From NCBI RefSeq assembly GCF_035917335.1, contig NZ_CP109067.1:312501-376500 (forward strand): 64,000 bases of DNA. Direction: 5' to 3'. A program made the translations under genes and the position numbers. Positions 25,655 through 32,806 of the stretch are shown piece after piece. The notes below the pieces were generated by a model. It was not told the origin of the DNA and did not search any database. It saw only the letters and a program-made list of their open reading frames with translations. Position 1 is the first letter of the stretch. Each line of letters starts with the position of its first letter. The DNA comes from Micromonospora sp. NBC_01813 (GTDB taxonomy: Bacteria > Actinomycetota > Actinomycetes > Mycobacteriales > Micromonosporaceae).

Positions 25655-26023
25655 GTGAGCACATCAGCCCAGTCCGAAACGGCCGAGACCGCGGCCTCGA
25701 CCACCATCGCCCTCACCGACCTGGCGGCCGAGAAGGTCAAGGCACTGCTCGACCAGGAGGGCCGCGACGACCTGCGGCTGCGGGTCGCCGTGCAGCCCGG
25801 TGGCTGCTCCGGCCTGCGGTACCAGCTGTTCTTCGACGAGCGTTCCCTGGACGGGGACGTCGTCACCGACTTCGGTGGCGTCGGGGTCGTGGTGGACCGG
25901 ATGAGCGCCCCGTACCTCTCGGGCGCGAAGATCGACTTCGCGGACCGGATCGACGCTCAGGGCTTCACGATCGACAACCCGAACGCGCAGAACTCCTGCG
26001 CCTGCGGCGACTCCTTCCACTGA
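25655..26023 (+). CDS. erpA: iron-sulfur cluster insertion protein (HesB/IscA family)
   Basis: A 122-residue A-type Fe-S carrier that delivers clusters to apo-enzymes. The three ligand cysteines are C51 in QPGGCSGLRY and C115 and C117 in NSCACGDSFH, the canonical arrangement. The GTG start at 25655 follows GGGGAGACCTTCAC. An N-terminal extension of about 17 polar residues precedes the fold. It is close to two other genes that need or supply sulfur chemistry, nadA (Fe-S enzyme) and the cysteine desulfurase at 30.5 kb. Confidence 0.93.
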   Translation: MSTSAQSETAETAASTTIALTDLAAEKVKALLDQEGRDDLRLRVAVQPGGCSGLRYQLFFDERSLDGDVVTDFGGVGVVVDRMSAPYLSGAKIDFADRIDAQGFTIDNPNAQNSCACGDSFH

Positions 26024-26045
26024 GCCTGAGTCACTGACATGCCAG

Positions 26046-26086
26046 CAGTGACCGTCCGGGTCGGCGACGACTCCGGACGGTCACTG
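26046..26086 (+). terminator. hairpin terminator after erpA
   Basis: Arms 26046-26059 and 26073-26086 are a perfect 14-bp inverted repeat with a 13-base loop, 22 bases after the erpA stop. Confidence 0.7.
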
Positions 26087-26196
26087 GTTCCTGCGCCGAT
26101 CGTGCCCGGTCGGGGGCCGGTACGGGTTTCGGGGGCGCTCGTGCCGGTAAGCTGACCGACGCACGTTTTTCATACCCCCGACACCCGAGGGCCCTC

Positions 26197-27174
26197 ATGA
26201 AGATCGCCGTCACCGGCTCGATCGCCACCGACCACCTGATGCACTTTCCCGGCCGGTTCGCCGACCAGCTCATCGCCGACCAGCTGGACAAGGTGTCCCT
26301 GTCGTTCCTCGTCGACGACCTCGTCGTCCGTCGAGGCGGGGTGGCGGCCAACATCGCCTTCGGGATGGCCCAGCTCGGCCTGCGGCCGGTGCTGCTCGGC
26401 GCGGTCGGCGCCGACTTCGCCGACTACCGCTCCTGGCTGGAGCGCCACGGGGTCGACTGCGACTCGGTGCACGTCAGCGAGCTGGCCCACACGGCCCGCT
26501 TCGTCTGCACCACCGACGACGACCTGTGCCAGATCGCGTCGTTCTACGCGGGTGCGATGAGCGAGGCCCGCAACATCGAGCTGGCGCCGGTCGCCACCCG
26601 GGTCGACGGCCTGGACCTGGTGCTGGTCAGCGCCAACGACCCGGCGGCGATGCTGCGCCACTCGGCGGAGTGCCGCGATCGGGGCTACCGGTTCGCCGCC
26701 GACCCGTCGCAGCAGCTGGCCCGGATGAGCGGCGAGGACGTTCGGCAGCTCATCGACGGGGCAGAGTATCTACTGACCAACGAGTACGAGCGGTCGCTGC
26801 TGGAGAGCAAGGTCGGCCTGACCGGCGACCAACTGCTCGACCTGGTGTCGGTCCGGGTCACCACGCTCGGTGCCGACGGTGTGGAGATCACCGGCCGGGG
26901 CTTCGAGCGGATCCACGTACCGGTGGCCCGCGACGTCGTCGCCGACGACCCGACCGGCGTCGGTGACGGGTTCCGGGCCGGCTTCTTCGCCGCGCTCGGC
27001 TGGGGTCTCGGCCTGGAGCGCGCCGCGCAGGTCGGCTGCCTGGTCGCCGCACTGGTGCTGGAGACCACCGGGCCGCAGGAGTACGACGTCAAGCCGGACA
27101 TCTTCCTCAAGCGTTTCGCCGATTCGTACGGCGACGCCGCCGCCGAGGACGTCCGCCCCTTCCTGCCCGCCTGA
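26197..27174 (+). CDS. PfkB-family carbohydrate/nucleoside kinase
   Basis: A 325-residue ribokinase-fold protein starting MKIAVTGSIATDHLMHFPGRFADQ split over the first strand. VRRGGVAANIAFGMAQLGL gives the glycine-rich substrate signature, and DDPTGVGDGFRAGFFAAL the catalytic Asp/anion-hole motif (GVGD in place of the usual GAGD). Relatives in actinomycetes are annotated as adenosine kinase-like or cbhK; sugar versus nucleoside specificity is not decided by sequence. The start is preceded by GAGGGCCCTC. It ends the conserved block before the accessory island. Confidence 0.88.
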   Translation: MKIAVTGSIATDHLMHFPGRFADQLIADQLDKVSLSFLVDDLVVRRGGVAANIAFGMAQLGLRPVLLGAVGADFADYRSWLERHGVDCDSVHVSELAHTARFVCTTDDDLCQIASFYAGAMSEARNIELAPVATRVDGLDLVLVSANDPAAMLRHSAECRDRGYRFAADPSQQLARMSGEDVRQLIDGAEYLLTNEYERSLLESKVGLTGDQLLDLVSVRVTTLGADGVEITGRGFERIHVPVARDVVADDPTGVGDGFRAGFFAALGWGLGLERAAQVGCLVAALVLETTGPQEYDVKPDIFLKRFADSYGDAAAEDVRPFLPA

Positions 27175-27536
27175 CCCGCCCGCCTGACCCGCCCGGCAGC
27201 TGGGTCGGAGTACGCCGACCCCCGGCGACGATGGTGGGTGGTGTCGAGCGCGGCGGCGCCACTGCCGGGTTGACGCTCGGTCACCGCTCCCGGCCAGGTG
27301 TCGGTGTGACCGCTATGCCGCAGCGGCATGATTATGCCTCTGCGGCATAAGAGTTTTCGGCGGTATCGTGCCCCGGTTCCGGCCGGCGGCCCGTTGCGGA
27401 CCGCTCCTGCAGATCGAGTGGCTGCGCTGCTCGATCCGCAGCGGCCCGTGATCGGAGAGATACGGTTCCGTGGCCTCCGGGGGAGGGACACCGTTCCAGC
27501 GTGATCCCCCTGGGGGATTTTGATCCCGCAGGGGGA
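27175..27536. other. 362-base non-coding stretch with two structured elements
   Basis: Between the convergent PfkB kinase and DUF397 genes I see no coding signal. Besides the two inverted-repeat elements listed separately, the kinase stop is followed by a short duplicated CCCGCCTGACCCG. The rest is ordinary G/C-rich sequence. Confidence 0.6.
27314..27349. repeat. four-half-site inverted repeat element A
   Basis: Three exact pairings coexist: ATGCCGC/GCGGCAT (27315-27321, 27323-27329, 1-base spacer), TTATGCC/GGCATAA (27332-27338, 27344-27350, 5-base spacer), and an outer 10-bp pairing TATGCCGCAG/CTGCGGCATA (27314-27323, 27340-27349). The element can fold as two small hairpins or one long one. 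Confidence 0.85.
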
Positions 27537-27539
27537 TCA
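27502..27539. repeat. four-half-site inverted repeat element B (same geometry, different sequence)
   Basis: ATCCCCC/GGGGGAT (27504-27510, 27512-27518, 1-base spacer), TGATCCC/GGGATCA (27521-27527, 27533-27539, 5-base spacer) and an outer 11-bp pairing (27502-27512 with 27529-27539). It includes the stop codon of the DUF397 gene. Spacer lengths equal those of element A although the sequence differs. Confidence 0.85.
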
Positions 27540-27773
27540 GGCTGAAACAGAGTTCGCCTCCCGGCCATCCGTCGTCGAGTCGATGACAGCAGCGAACCGG
27601 GCGACGAACGCGGTCCACTGGCCGGCGGAGAAGAGCAGCGTCGGTCCGGTGCGGTCCTTGCTGTCGCGGACCGCGACGGCGTCCGGCAGTACGGCGCACT
27701 CGACGCAGTCGCCGTTGTTGGTGCTGCGGCTGCTGGTGAACCAGCGGGCGGTGGTCTGATCGGGGGTGGGCAT
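27537..27773 (-). CDS. DUF397 protein
   Basis: A 78-residue protein with the DUF397 hallmark: WFTSSRSTNNGDCVECAVLPDAVAVRDSKD, then PTLLFSAGQWTAFVARF (broken here in two pieces to show the core strands and the Trp). DUF397 proteins in actinomycetes are small partners of the HTH/DUF5753 regulators (WhiJ-like and Scr1/Scp1 pairs), where the DUF397 member binds or antagonises the regulator. It starts 14 bases after the regulator gene ends, so the two form an operon. Its stop codon falls in repeat element B. Confidence 0.9.
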   Translation of the reverse strand: MPTPDQTTARWFTSSRSTNNGDCVECAVLPDAVAVRDSKDRTGPTLLFSAGQWTAFVARFAAVIDSTTDGREANSVSA

Positions 27774-27787
27774 GACAGCCTCCAGTG

Positions 27788-28636
27788 CTATGCCGCGTCG
27801 GCCAGCTCCCGGATCAGCGCGCGGGAATCGGCGGGCGAGAGGGCGGCCTGACGCAGGTTGTCTGCCACCATCGTATAAGTGCGTACCCCGTCCGGGTCCT
27901 GGATGTACATCGCACCGTCGACGAGCTCGGTGTAGGCGATCGGCCGGACCCGGTCGAAGTCCAACACCACGAACTTGCCAATCGCGCCAGCTGCATGCGG
28001 CCCGTCCTCGGGCCGGATGATCTGGACGGTGACATGCGGCAGGCTGGCGAGGTCAGCCAGGTGCCGCAGTTGCGCGCGCCGGGTCTCATCGCCGTTGACC
28101 CGGAGCCGCAGTGCTGCCTCACCGATCACCGCATGCAGCGTCAGCGGCTTGTCGTCGGTCAGCCGGCGGGCTCTGGCCTGACGGAAGGACACGAACCGTT
28201 CGGCGTGGTCGGGCCGGACGAACCCGGTGCCGAGAGTGAGCGCCTGGGCGTACTCCTCGGTCTGGAGCAGGCCGGGGATCACCATCGACTCGAAGACGAA
28301 CGCGCCGTCGGCCAGTCCTTCCAGCCCGACGTAGGTCCGGAACCAGTCGGGCACGACGTTCGCCCAGGGTGCCCACCAGGCCTTGGCATCCGACCGCCCG
28401 GCCAATGAGGTGAGCCGCTCGATCGTCGGCTGGTCGGCGCCGCAGGTCCGCAGCACCTTGGCTATGTCGTCCGGGAACTGCTGGTAGCGGCCGGTCTCCA
28501 TGTGCCCGAGCTTGGGTTTGCCGATTCCCGTCGCGGCGGACAGCTCGCTCAGCGACATCGGCACGTCGCGCCGGTAGCGACTCAGCTCGGCACCGATCAG
28601 CCAGCGCAGAGCCGAGGGGTCCATCCGTGTGCTCAT
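27788..28636 (-). CDS. helix-turn-helix regulator with DUF5753 domain (Scr1/WhiJ-like)
   Basis: A 282-residue regulator. Residues about 10-75 are an XRE helix-turn-helix (MSLSELSAATGIGKPKLGHM), and the rest is DUF5753: WFRTYVGLEGLADGAFVFES, VIPGLLQTEEYAQAL, HAVIGEAALRLRVNG, DGPHAAGAIGKFVVLDF. The ATG at 28636 follows GAAAGGTGAAGTG; an in-frame upstream extension is unlikely. These regulators occur in many copies per actinomycete genome, often with DUF397 and a variable third gene, and affect development or antibiotic production. The variable neighbour here is the divergent 99-residue protein. Confidence 0.9.
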   Translation of the reverse strand: MSTRMDPSALRWLIGAELSRYRRDVPMSLSELSAATGIGKPKLGHMETGRYQQFPDDIAKVLRTCGADQPTIERLTSLAGRSDAKAWWAPWANVVPDWFRTYVGLEGLADGAFVFESMVIPGLLQTEEYAQALTLGTGFVRPDHAERFVSFRQARARRLTDDKPLTLHAVIGEAALRLRVNGDETRRAQLRHLADLASLPHVTVQIIRPEDGPHAAGAIGKFVVLDFDRVRPIAYTELVDGAMYIQDPDGVRTYTMVADNLRQAALSPADSRALIRELADAA

Positions 28637-28647
28637 CACTTCACCTT

Positions 28648-28713
28648 TCGCTAGCGATGACGCCATCATTGCGTATTGCAAATCCAGATGCAACTGGATA
28701 CGTTAGACGTCTA
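28648..28713. promoter_or_regulatory. A/T-richer divergent control region with three palindromes
   Basis: Between the HTH/DUF5753 gene and the divergent small gene are TCGCTAGCGA (28648-28657), ATCCAG/CTGGAT (28682-28687, 28694-28699) and TAGACGTCTA (28704-28713). The region is less G/C-rich than its surroundings. These are candidate operator sites for the regulator. Confidence 0.5.
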
Positions 28714-28737
28714 GTCATCGATGGTGGGGAGTGTGTA

Positions 28738-29037
28738 GTGGACGAGAACAATCGGCGATGGTCGTCGGGGTCGGACGATGAGCAGCGCAAGGTCCTGGAG
28801 GACCTACACGGGGAGCCGCCGGCGCGCTTCGCCATCTGTGAGGAGACTGACGACTGCGCGGACAGTCGGGTGCTCGGCTGGGGGCTGGCCTTCGACGACG
28901 AAGCCGTGGTCGTGCCCACCGACGGCGGTCTACCCAACCCGTTCAGCGGCATCAAGGCAGCACTACGGCTGTACGGGATGGTCCGCCGCGTACGACTGGT
29001 GTGGGTCGACCCGCCCGACGGTCGCCAACTGACCTGA
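28738..29037 (+). CDS. small acidic protein of unknown function, 99 aa
   Basis: A GTG start at 28738 preceded by GGGGAG with good spacing. The product is acidic and soluble (DENNRRWSSGSDDEQRKVLE, FAICEETDDCADSRVLGWG, VPTDGGLPNPFSGIKAALR, VRLVWVDPPDGRQ). Three membranes-free segments alternate polar and beta-like sequence, and there is no catalytic motif. The frame is open further upstream, but that stretch overlaps the operator region. It is divergent from the DUF5753 regulator and is the likely variable target of that module, based on position only. Confidence 0.65.
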   Translation: MDENNRRWSSGSDDEQRKVLEDLHGEPPARFAICEETDDCADSRVLGWGLAFDDEAVVVPTDGGLPNPFSGIKAALRLYGMVRRVRLVWVDPPDGRQLT

Positions 29038-29047
29038 CCGGCCGGAG

Positions 29048-29662
29048 TCAGGCCGGTCGCAGCACCGCCACCAGGAAATCCGCGCCGTCGGTGTACGGGC
29101 GCAGATCCCAGGTGGCCAGCAGCAGATCCTCGGCCAGATCGGCAGCCTGCACGTCGGCGAGAAAGTCTGCGACCGGGTAGCCCCGGTCGGTGCCGAAGCC
29201 GACCACGATCCGGCCGCCGTCGCGCAGGTGCAGCCGCATCCGGCGCAACACCTCCTGGCGGGTGTCCGGGGCCAGGAACGTCATGACGTTGCCCGCGCTG
29301 ACGATCGCGTCGAAGCCGTCGGTGATGCCTTGGGCAGGCAGGTCCAGCTCGGCCAGGTCGCCGACCAGCCACTGCGGCCCCGGGTGGTCGTGGCGGGCGG
29401 CGTCGATCAGCACCGGGTCCAGGTCGACACCGACGACATCGTGACCGGCGGCGGCCAGCGCCGCACCGACCCGGCCGGGACCGCACCCGGCGTCCAGCAC
29501 CCGCGCCGTACGCGGCAACATCGCGTCGACCAGCCGCGCCTCACCGTCGAGGTCGGCACCGTCGCGCGCCAGCGACCGGAACCGGTCGACGTACCACTGT
29601 GAGTGCCCAGGGTTGGACTCCAACAGCTTGCTCCACCCGTTGTCCGCACTCACGCCCGCCAT
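29048..29662 (-). CDS. class I SAM-dependent methyltransferase
   Basis: A 204-residue Rossmann methyltransferase. Motif I is VLDAGCGPGRVGAALAAAG (about 60-78), the acidic residue of motif II lies in VVGVDLDP, and WLVGDLAELDLP, FDAIVSAGNVMTFLAPD and GGRIVVGFGTDRGYP follow. The preferred substrate cannot be inferred. I chose the ATG at 29662 (MAGVSADNGWSKLLE). GAGGG lies about 13 bases upstream, inside the near arm of a 17-bp inverted repeat, so initiation may be affected by RNA folding. It converges tail-to-tail with the 99-residue gene. Confidence 0.85.
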   Translation of the reverse strand: MAGVSADNGWSKLLESNPGHSQWYVDRFRSLARDGADLDGEARLVDAMLPRTARVLDAGCGPGRVGAALAAAGHDVVGVDLDPVLIDAARHDHPGPQWLVGDLAELDLPAQGITDGFDAIVSAGNVMTFLAPDTRQEVLRRMRLHLRDGGRIVVGFGTDRGYPVADFLADVQAADLAEDLLLATWDLRPYTDGADFLVAVLRPA

Positions 29663-29669
29663 CTTCGCA

Positions 29670-29727
29670 CGCACGCCCTCGGCCGGACCTGGTGCCTCAA
29701 GACAACAGTCCCGGCCGAGGGCGTGCG
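29670..29727. promoter_or_regulatory. 17-bp perfect inverted repeat between methyltransferase and hicB
   Basis: Arms 29670-29686 and 29711-29727 are exact reverse complements with a 24-base loop, in the divergent promoter region. In the methyltransferase transcript it would fold just before the start codon and bury the only GAGGG. Confidence 0.8.
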
Positions 29728-29788
29728 CTCCGTCGGGTGGCCTGCGCGCATACGATGGGGGCACCGTTCGATTCCAGGAGGCACCTTC

Positions 29789-30001
29789 GTGATCCGGACG
29801 TTCACCGCTGCGGTGCACCAAGAGGAAGACTGGTTCGTGGCCCGCTGCCTTGAACTGGAGGTCGCCAGCCAAGGAGAGAGCCTTCAAGAGGCGCTCGGTA
29901 ATCTCCGGGAGGCGGTTGAGGCGTATCTCGAAGAGGTCTCTCAGCCGGCTATCGAGGCAACTCCGCTGGTCACGTCGTTTCAGGTGGGAGCGGCTGCGTG
30001 A
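29789..30001 (+). CDS. hicB: HicB-type antitoxin
   Basis: A 70-residue protein with the partial RNase-H-like HicB fold: MIRTFTAAVHQEEDWFVARC, LELEVASQGESLQEALGN and LREAVEAYLEEV. It neutralises the HicA mRNA interferase by covering its active site. The GTG start at 29789 follows a perfect AGGAGG (29776-29781) with a 7-base spacer, consistent with strong antitoxin expression. It lacks a visible C-terminal DNA-binding domain, so autoregulation may need another factor or the nearby inverted repeat. The stop overlaps the hicA start (GTGA). Confidence 0.9.
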   Translation: MIRTFTAAVHQEEDWFVARCLELEVASQGESLQEALGNLREAVEAYLEEVSQPAIEATPLVTSFQVGAAA

Positions 30002-30222
30002 GTCCAGCTCTGGCGGACCTGCCCCGCCGCCGGGTGGAGAACGCGTTGAAGGCAGCCGGTTTCGCCCACACTCGTACCAAGGGAAGCCACGCGGTGTTCC
30101 GGAATGCCTCCGGCCGAGTGGTCGTGGTTCCACAGCACGACACCATCAAACGCGGGACTCTTGCCTCGATCCTGCGACAGGCCGGCCTGACGTCAGCGGA
30201 GTTCCAGCGTCTGCTGAAGTGA
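29998..30222 (+). CDS. hicA: HicA-type mRNA interferase toxin
   Basis: A 74-residue basic dsRBD-like protein: RRRVENALKAAGFAHTRTKG, the catalytic-His motif GSHAVF (H31) and VVVPQHDTIKRGTLASILRQ. HicA cleaves mRNA in a ribosome-independent manner. The GTG start overlaps the hicB stop by four bases, so toxin translation is coupled to antitoxin. The antitoxin-first order is the less common hicBA arrangement. All expected residues are present, so the toxin should be active. Confidence 0.92.
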   Translation: MSPALADLPRRRVENALKAAGFAHTRTKGSHAVFRNASGRVVVVPQHDTIKRGTLASILRQAGLTSAEFQRLLK

Positions 30223-30230
30223 GGTCGGGC

Positions 30231-30473
30231 TCAGCGGGTGCGGCGGACGTCGAAGGCGGGGGAGCCGGCGACGGTCGAGGCGGCGACGAACTCCTGACCA
30301 CGCATCCGACACCAGGCCGGGATGTCCAGGGCGGCGGCCGGATCGTCGGCCAGCACCCGGACCACCGACCCGACCGGCAACTGCGGCAGCCGCCGGGCCA
30401 GCGCGATCACCGGCAGCGGGCAGCGCTGACCCAGGCAGTCGAGGGTCTCCGCCACCGCGTCGCCGCCGGTCAC
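30231..30473 (-). CDS. tusA: TusA-family sulfur carrier protein
   Basis: An 80-residue protein with the TusA/SirA fold. ETLDCLGQRCPLPVIALARR carries the CPxP motif with the persulfide-accepting Cys, followed by VGSVVRVLADDPAAALDIPAWC. It accepts sulfur from a cysteine desulfurase and passes it to thiolation pathways. The GTG start at 30473 overlaps the stop of the desulfurase gene (GTGA), which strongly supports a donor-acceptor pair. It ends 8 bases from convergent hicA. Confidence 0.9.
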   Translation of the reverse strand: MTGGDAVAETLDCLGQRCPLPVIALARRLPQLPVGSVVRVLADDPAAALDIPAWCRMRGQEFVAASTVAGSPAFDVRRTR

Positions 30474-31609
30474 AGCCCGACCACCCCGGCCTCGGCCCGC
30501 AGGTTGGCCACCACCTGCGGCAGGTCGGCCAGGAATCGGTCCACGTCCGCCTCGGTGGTGTCCCGGTGCAGCGACACCCGCACGTTGCCGTGCGACAGCA
30601 CCCCCATCGCCTCCAGCACGTGTGACGGGCGCAGCGTCGACGCCGTACACGACGAACCCGAGGAGACTGCGTACCCGCACCGGTCCAGCGCGTGCAGCAG
30701 CGCCTCGCCGTCGACGTACAGGCAGGAGAAGGTGACCAGGTGCGGCAGCCGGTCGGTCGGGTCGCCGACCACCTCCACGTCCGGGACGGTCGCGGCGACC
30801 GTCGCGCGGATCCGCTCCACCAGCGCCGACAGCCGGGCCGCCTGCGCGTCGGCCTCGGCGGCCACCGCGCGCAGCGCCGCCGCCGCGGCGACGACCGCCG
30901 GCAGGTTCAACGCTCCGGGCGTACGGCCGGATTCTCGCTCGTCGGCCGGGTAGGGCGACTCCCAGCGGACGCCCTTGCGCACGGCCAGCACGCCGACGCC
31001 GGGCGGGCCGCCCCACTTGTGGGCGCTGGCTGACAGCACCGACCAGCCGTCCGGCACCGGCATCCGGCCCACCGACTGGGCGGCGTCGACGTACAGCGGT
31101 ACGCCGTGCGTGGCGCACGCCCCGGCCGCCTCGGCGACCGGCTGGACGGTGCCCACCTCGTGGCTGGCGCTGATCAGCGCGGCGAACGCCACGCCCGGCC
31201 GGGCCACCGCCGCCGACCAGGCGGCCAGGTCGAGCCGGCCGAGCCGGTCCACCGGTACGGACACCGCCTCGCCGCCGGCAGCGGCGTGCCGCTGGGCGGC
31301 GTGCAGCACCGCCGAATGCTCGATCGCCGAGTGGACCAGGGTGGGCCCGGATCGGCGTCGCCCGGCGAGACCGCCGAGGACGGCGGCGTGCGCGGCAGCC
31401 GTACCGCTGGGTGTGAAAGAGATCTCGTCCGGGCGGACCCGCAGCGTCTCGGCGGTGGCCGCGCGGGCCGCATCCAGCAGTTGACCTGCCCGCCGGGCCT
31501 GCGCGTACAGCCGGGCCGGGTCGGCCCAACCGTCGACCAGCGCCGCCAACAGGGCCTCGCGGGCGACCGGGTGCAGCGGGGCGGCGGTCGCGGCGTCGAG
31601 ATAGCTCAC
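30470..31609 (-). CDS. cysteine desulfurase (NifS/IscS family)
   Basis: A 379-residue PLP enzyme that moves sulfur from cysteine to a protein persulfide. It opens VSYLDAATAAPLHPVAREALL. The PLP contacts are visible: HSAIEHSAV, SASHEVGTVQPV and SAHKWGGPPGVGVL with the Schiff-base Lys. SSGSSCTASTLRPSHVL carries the active-site Cys. The GTG at 31609 starts right at the conserved N-terminus. It is coupled to the TusA gene. A hairpin (31614-31635) sits just upstream. Actinomycetes usually rely on SufS for clusters; this IscS-like enzyme with TusA is more likely devoted to thiolation, which is inference. Confidence 0.92.
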   Translation of the reverse strand: MSYLDAATAAPLHPVAREALLAALVDGWADPARLYAQARRAGQLLDAARAATAETLRVRPDEISFTPSGTAAAHAAVLGGLAGRRRSGPTLVHSAIEHSAVLHAAQRHAAAGGEAVSVPVDRLGRLDLAAWSAAVARPGVAFAALISASHEVGTVQPVAEAAGACATHGVPLYVDAAQSVGRMPVPDGWSVLSASAHKWGGPPGVGVLAVRKGVRWESPYPADERESGRTPGALNLPAVVAAAAALRAVAAEADAQAARLSALVERIRATVAATVPDVEVVGDPTDRLPHLVTFSCLYVDGEALLHALDRCGYAVSSGSSCTASTLRPSHVLEAMGVLSHGNVRVSLHRDTTEADVDRFLADLPQVVANLRAEAGVVGL

Positions 31610-31613
31610 AGCG

Positions 31614-31635
31614 TCCGACGGTACCGGCCGTCGGA
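31614..31635 (-). promoter_or_regulatory. leader hairpin before the cysteine desulfurase start
   Basis: TCCGACGG (31614-31621) and CCGTCGGA (31628-31635) form a perfect 8-bp stem with a 6-base loop, beginning five bases upstream of the GTG. No clear ribosome site exists outside it, so it may influence initiation. Confidence 0.5.
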
Positions 31636-31812
31636 GCCTTCGCCGGCAGTCGTGGCAGGTGACAAACGAGACCCCTCGCCGATATCGAGGCGACTGGTCG
31701 AGTAATCTGCGACCGTCGGTGACGCCTTTGGTCACTGATGTCGCCACACGTGGCAGGTGGTGCTCACCGGCTACCGGTGGCATCGGTGACGCCGTTAGGG
31801 AGGCAGGACCAG

Positions 31813-32796
31813 GTGGTCGCACGGGATTCAGCAGCGCAGCTGTCGGCTGCAGGGCTCGGCGGTGAGGATCGCGCGCAGACGCGTACCCCGCGCGGGCGCG
31901 CCCGGCGAGGTCTGTCGGTGCGGGCCGCCGGGGCCGGCCTCGGCGGCGTGGCACTGCTCACCCTGCTCACCGGCTGTGACGTCGGGGCGGCGTTCGACGG
32001 ATTCGGGTGGCCGCAGGGCGGCATCACCCCGCAGGCCAACCAGATGTACGACCTGTGGATCGGGTCGGTCATCGCGGCGCTCGCGGTCGGCGTCTTCGTG
32101 TGGGGCCTGATCTTCTGGTGCATCATTCGCTACCGCAAGCGCGGCGACCAGTTGCCGGTGCAGACCCGGTTCAACATGCCGATGGAGTTTCTCTACACCA
32201 TCGCCCCGATCCTGGTCGTATCGGTGTTGTTCTATTACACCGCTGTGGTGCAGACCGATGTCGATCGGCTCAGCGAGGACCCGGACGTCACCGTCGAGGT
32301 CGTCGCGTTCAAGTGGAACTGGCAGTTCAACTACCGCGACGGGATCGGCGAGGACGCCAACACGGTCGCCTCGACGGTCGGCTCGTCCGACATCATCCCG
32401 ATCCTGGTGGTGCCCTCCGAGCGGACCGTACGGTTCGAGGAGACCAGCACCGACGTCATCCACTCCTTCTGGGTGCCGGAACTGCTGTTCAAGCGGGACG
32501 TCTTCCCCGGCAGCATCCGCAACCAGTTCGAGGTGACCATCCAGCAGAACGGCGCCTACGTCGGGCGCTGCGCCGAGCTGTGTGGCACCTACCACTCGAT
32601 GATGAACTTCGAGCTGCGGGTGGTCAGCCCCGAGCAGTACGACCAGTTCCTCGCCGAGAAGCAGTCGGGCAGCTCTACGCAGGATGCGTTGAGTGCGATC
32701 GGGGAGGAGCCGTACGCGGTGACCACCTTCCCGTTCGAGACCAAGCGGGACGTGCAGAACTTCGGCAACACGAGCGCCCAGGGCGCAGGAAACTGA
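31813..32796 (+). CDS. ctaC: cytochrome c oxidase subunit II (aa3 type)
   Basis: A 327-residue membrane-anchored CuA subunit that takes electrons from QcrC. After an arginine-rich N-terminus, a lipoprotein-type signal ends in LLTLLTGCD (lipobox Cys). Two transmembrane helices follow (about 80-105 and 120-145), then the cupredoxin domain with VVAFKWNWQF, the CuA His in DVIHSFWVPEL and the ligand cluster CAELCGTYHSMM. The GTG at 31813 lies downstream of GGGAGGCAGG; a GTG codon nearby could also serve. ctaF follows by 10 bases, while ctaD is absent from this locus. Confidence 0.93.
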   Translation: MVARDSAAQLSAAGLGGEDRAQTRTPRGRARRGLSVRAAGAGLGGVALLTLLTGCDVGAAFDGFGWPQGGITPQANQMYDLWIGSVIAALAVGVFVWGLIFWCIIRYRKRGDQLPVQTRFNMPMEFLYTIAPILVVSVLFYYTAVVQTDVDRLSEDPDVTVEVVAFKWNWQFNYRDGIGEDANTVASTVGSSDIIPILVVPSERTVRFEETSTDVIHSFWVPELLFKRDVFPGSIRNQFEVTIQQNGAYVGRCAELCGTYHSMMNFELRVVSPEQYDQFLAEKQSGSSTQDALSAIGEEPYAVTTFPFETKRDVQNFGNTSAQGAGN

Positions 32797-32806
32797 GGGG
32801 CCTGGG

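Noticed and set aside
27313-27699. Arginine-rich frame across the two repeat elements
   Set aside because: It overlaps DUF397 in another frame and shows no codon bias.
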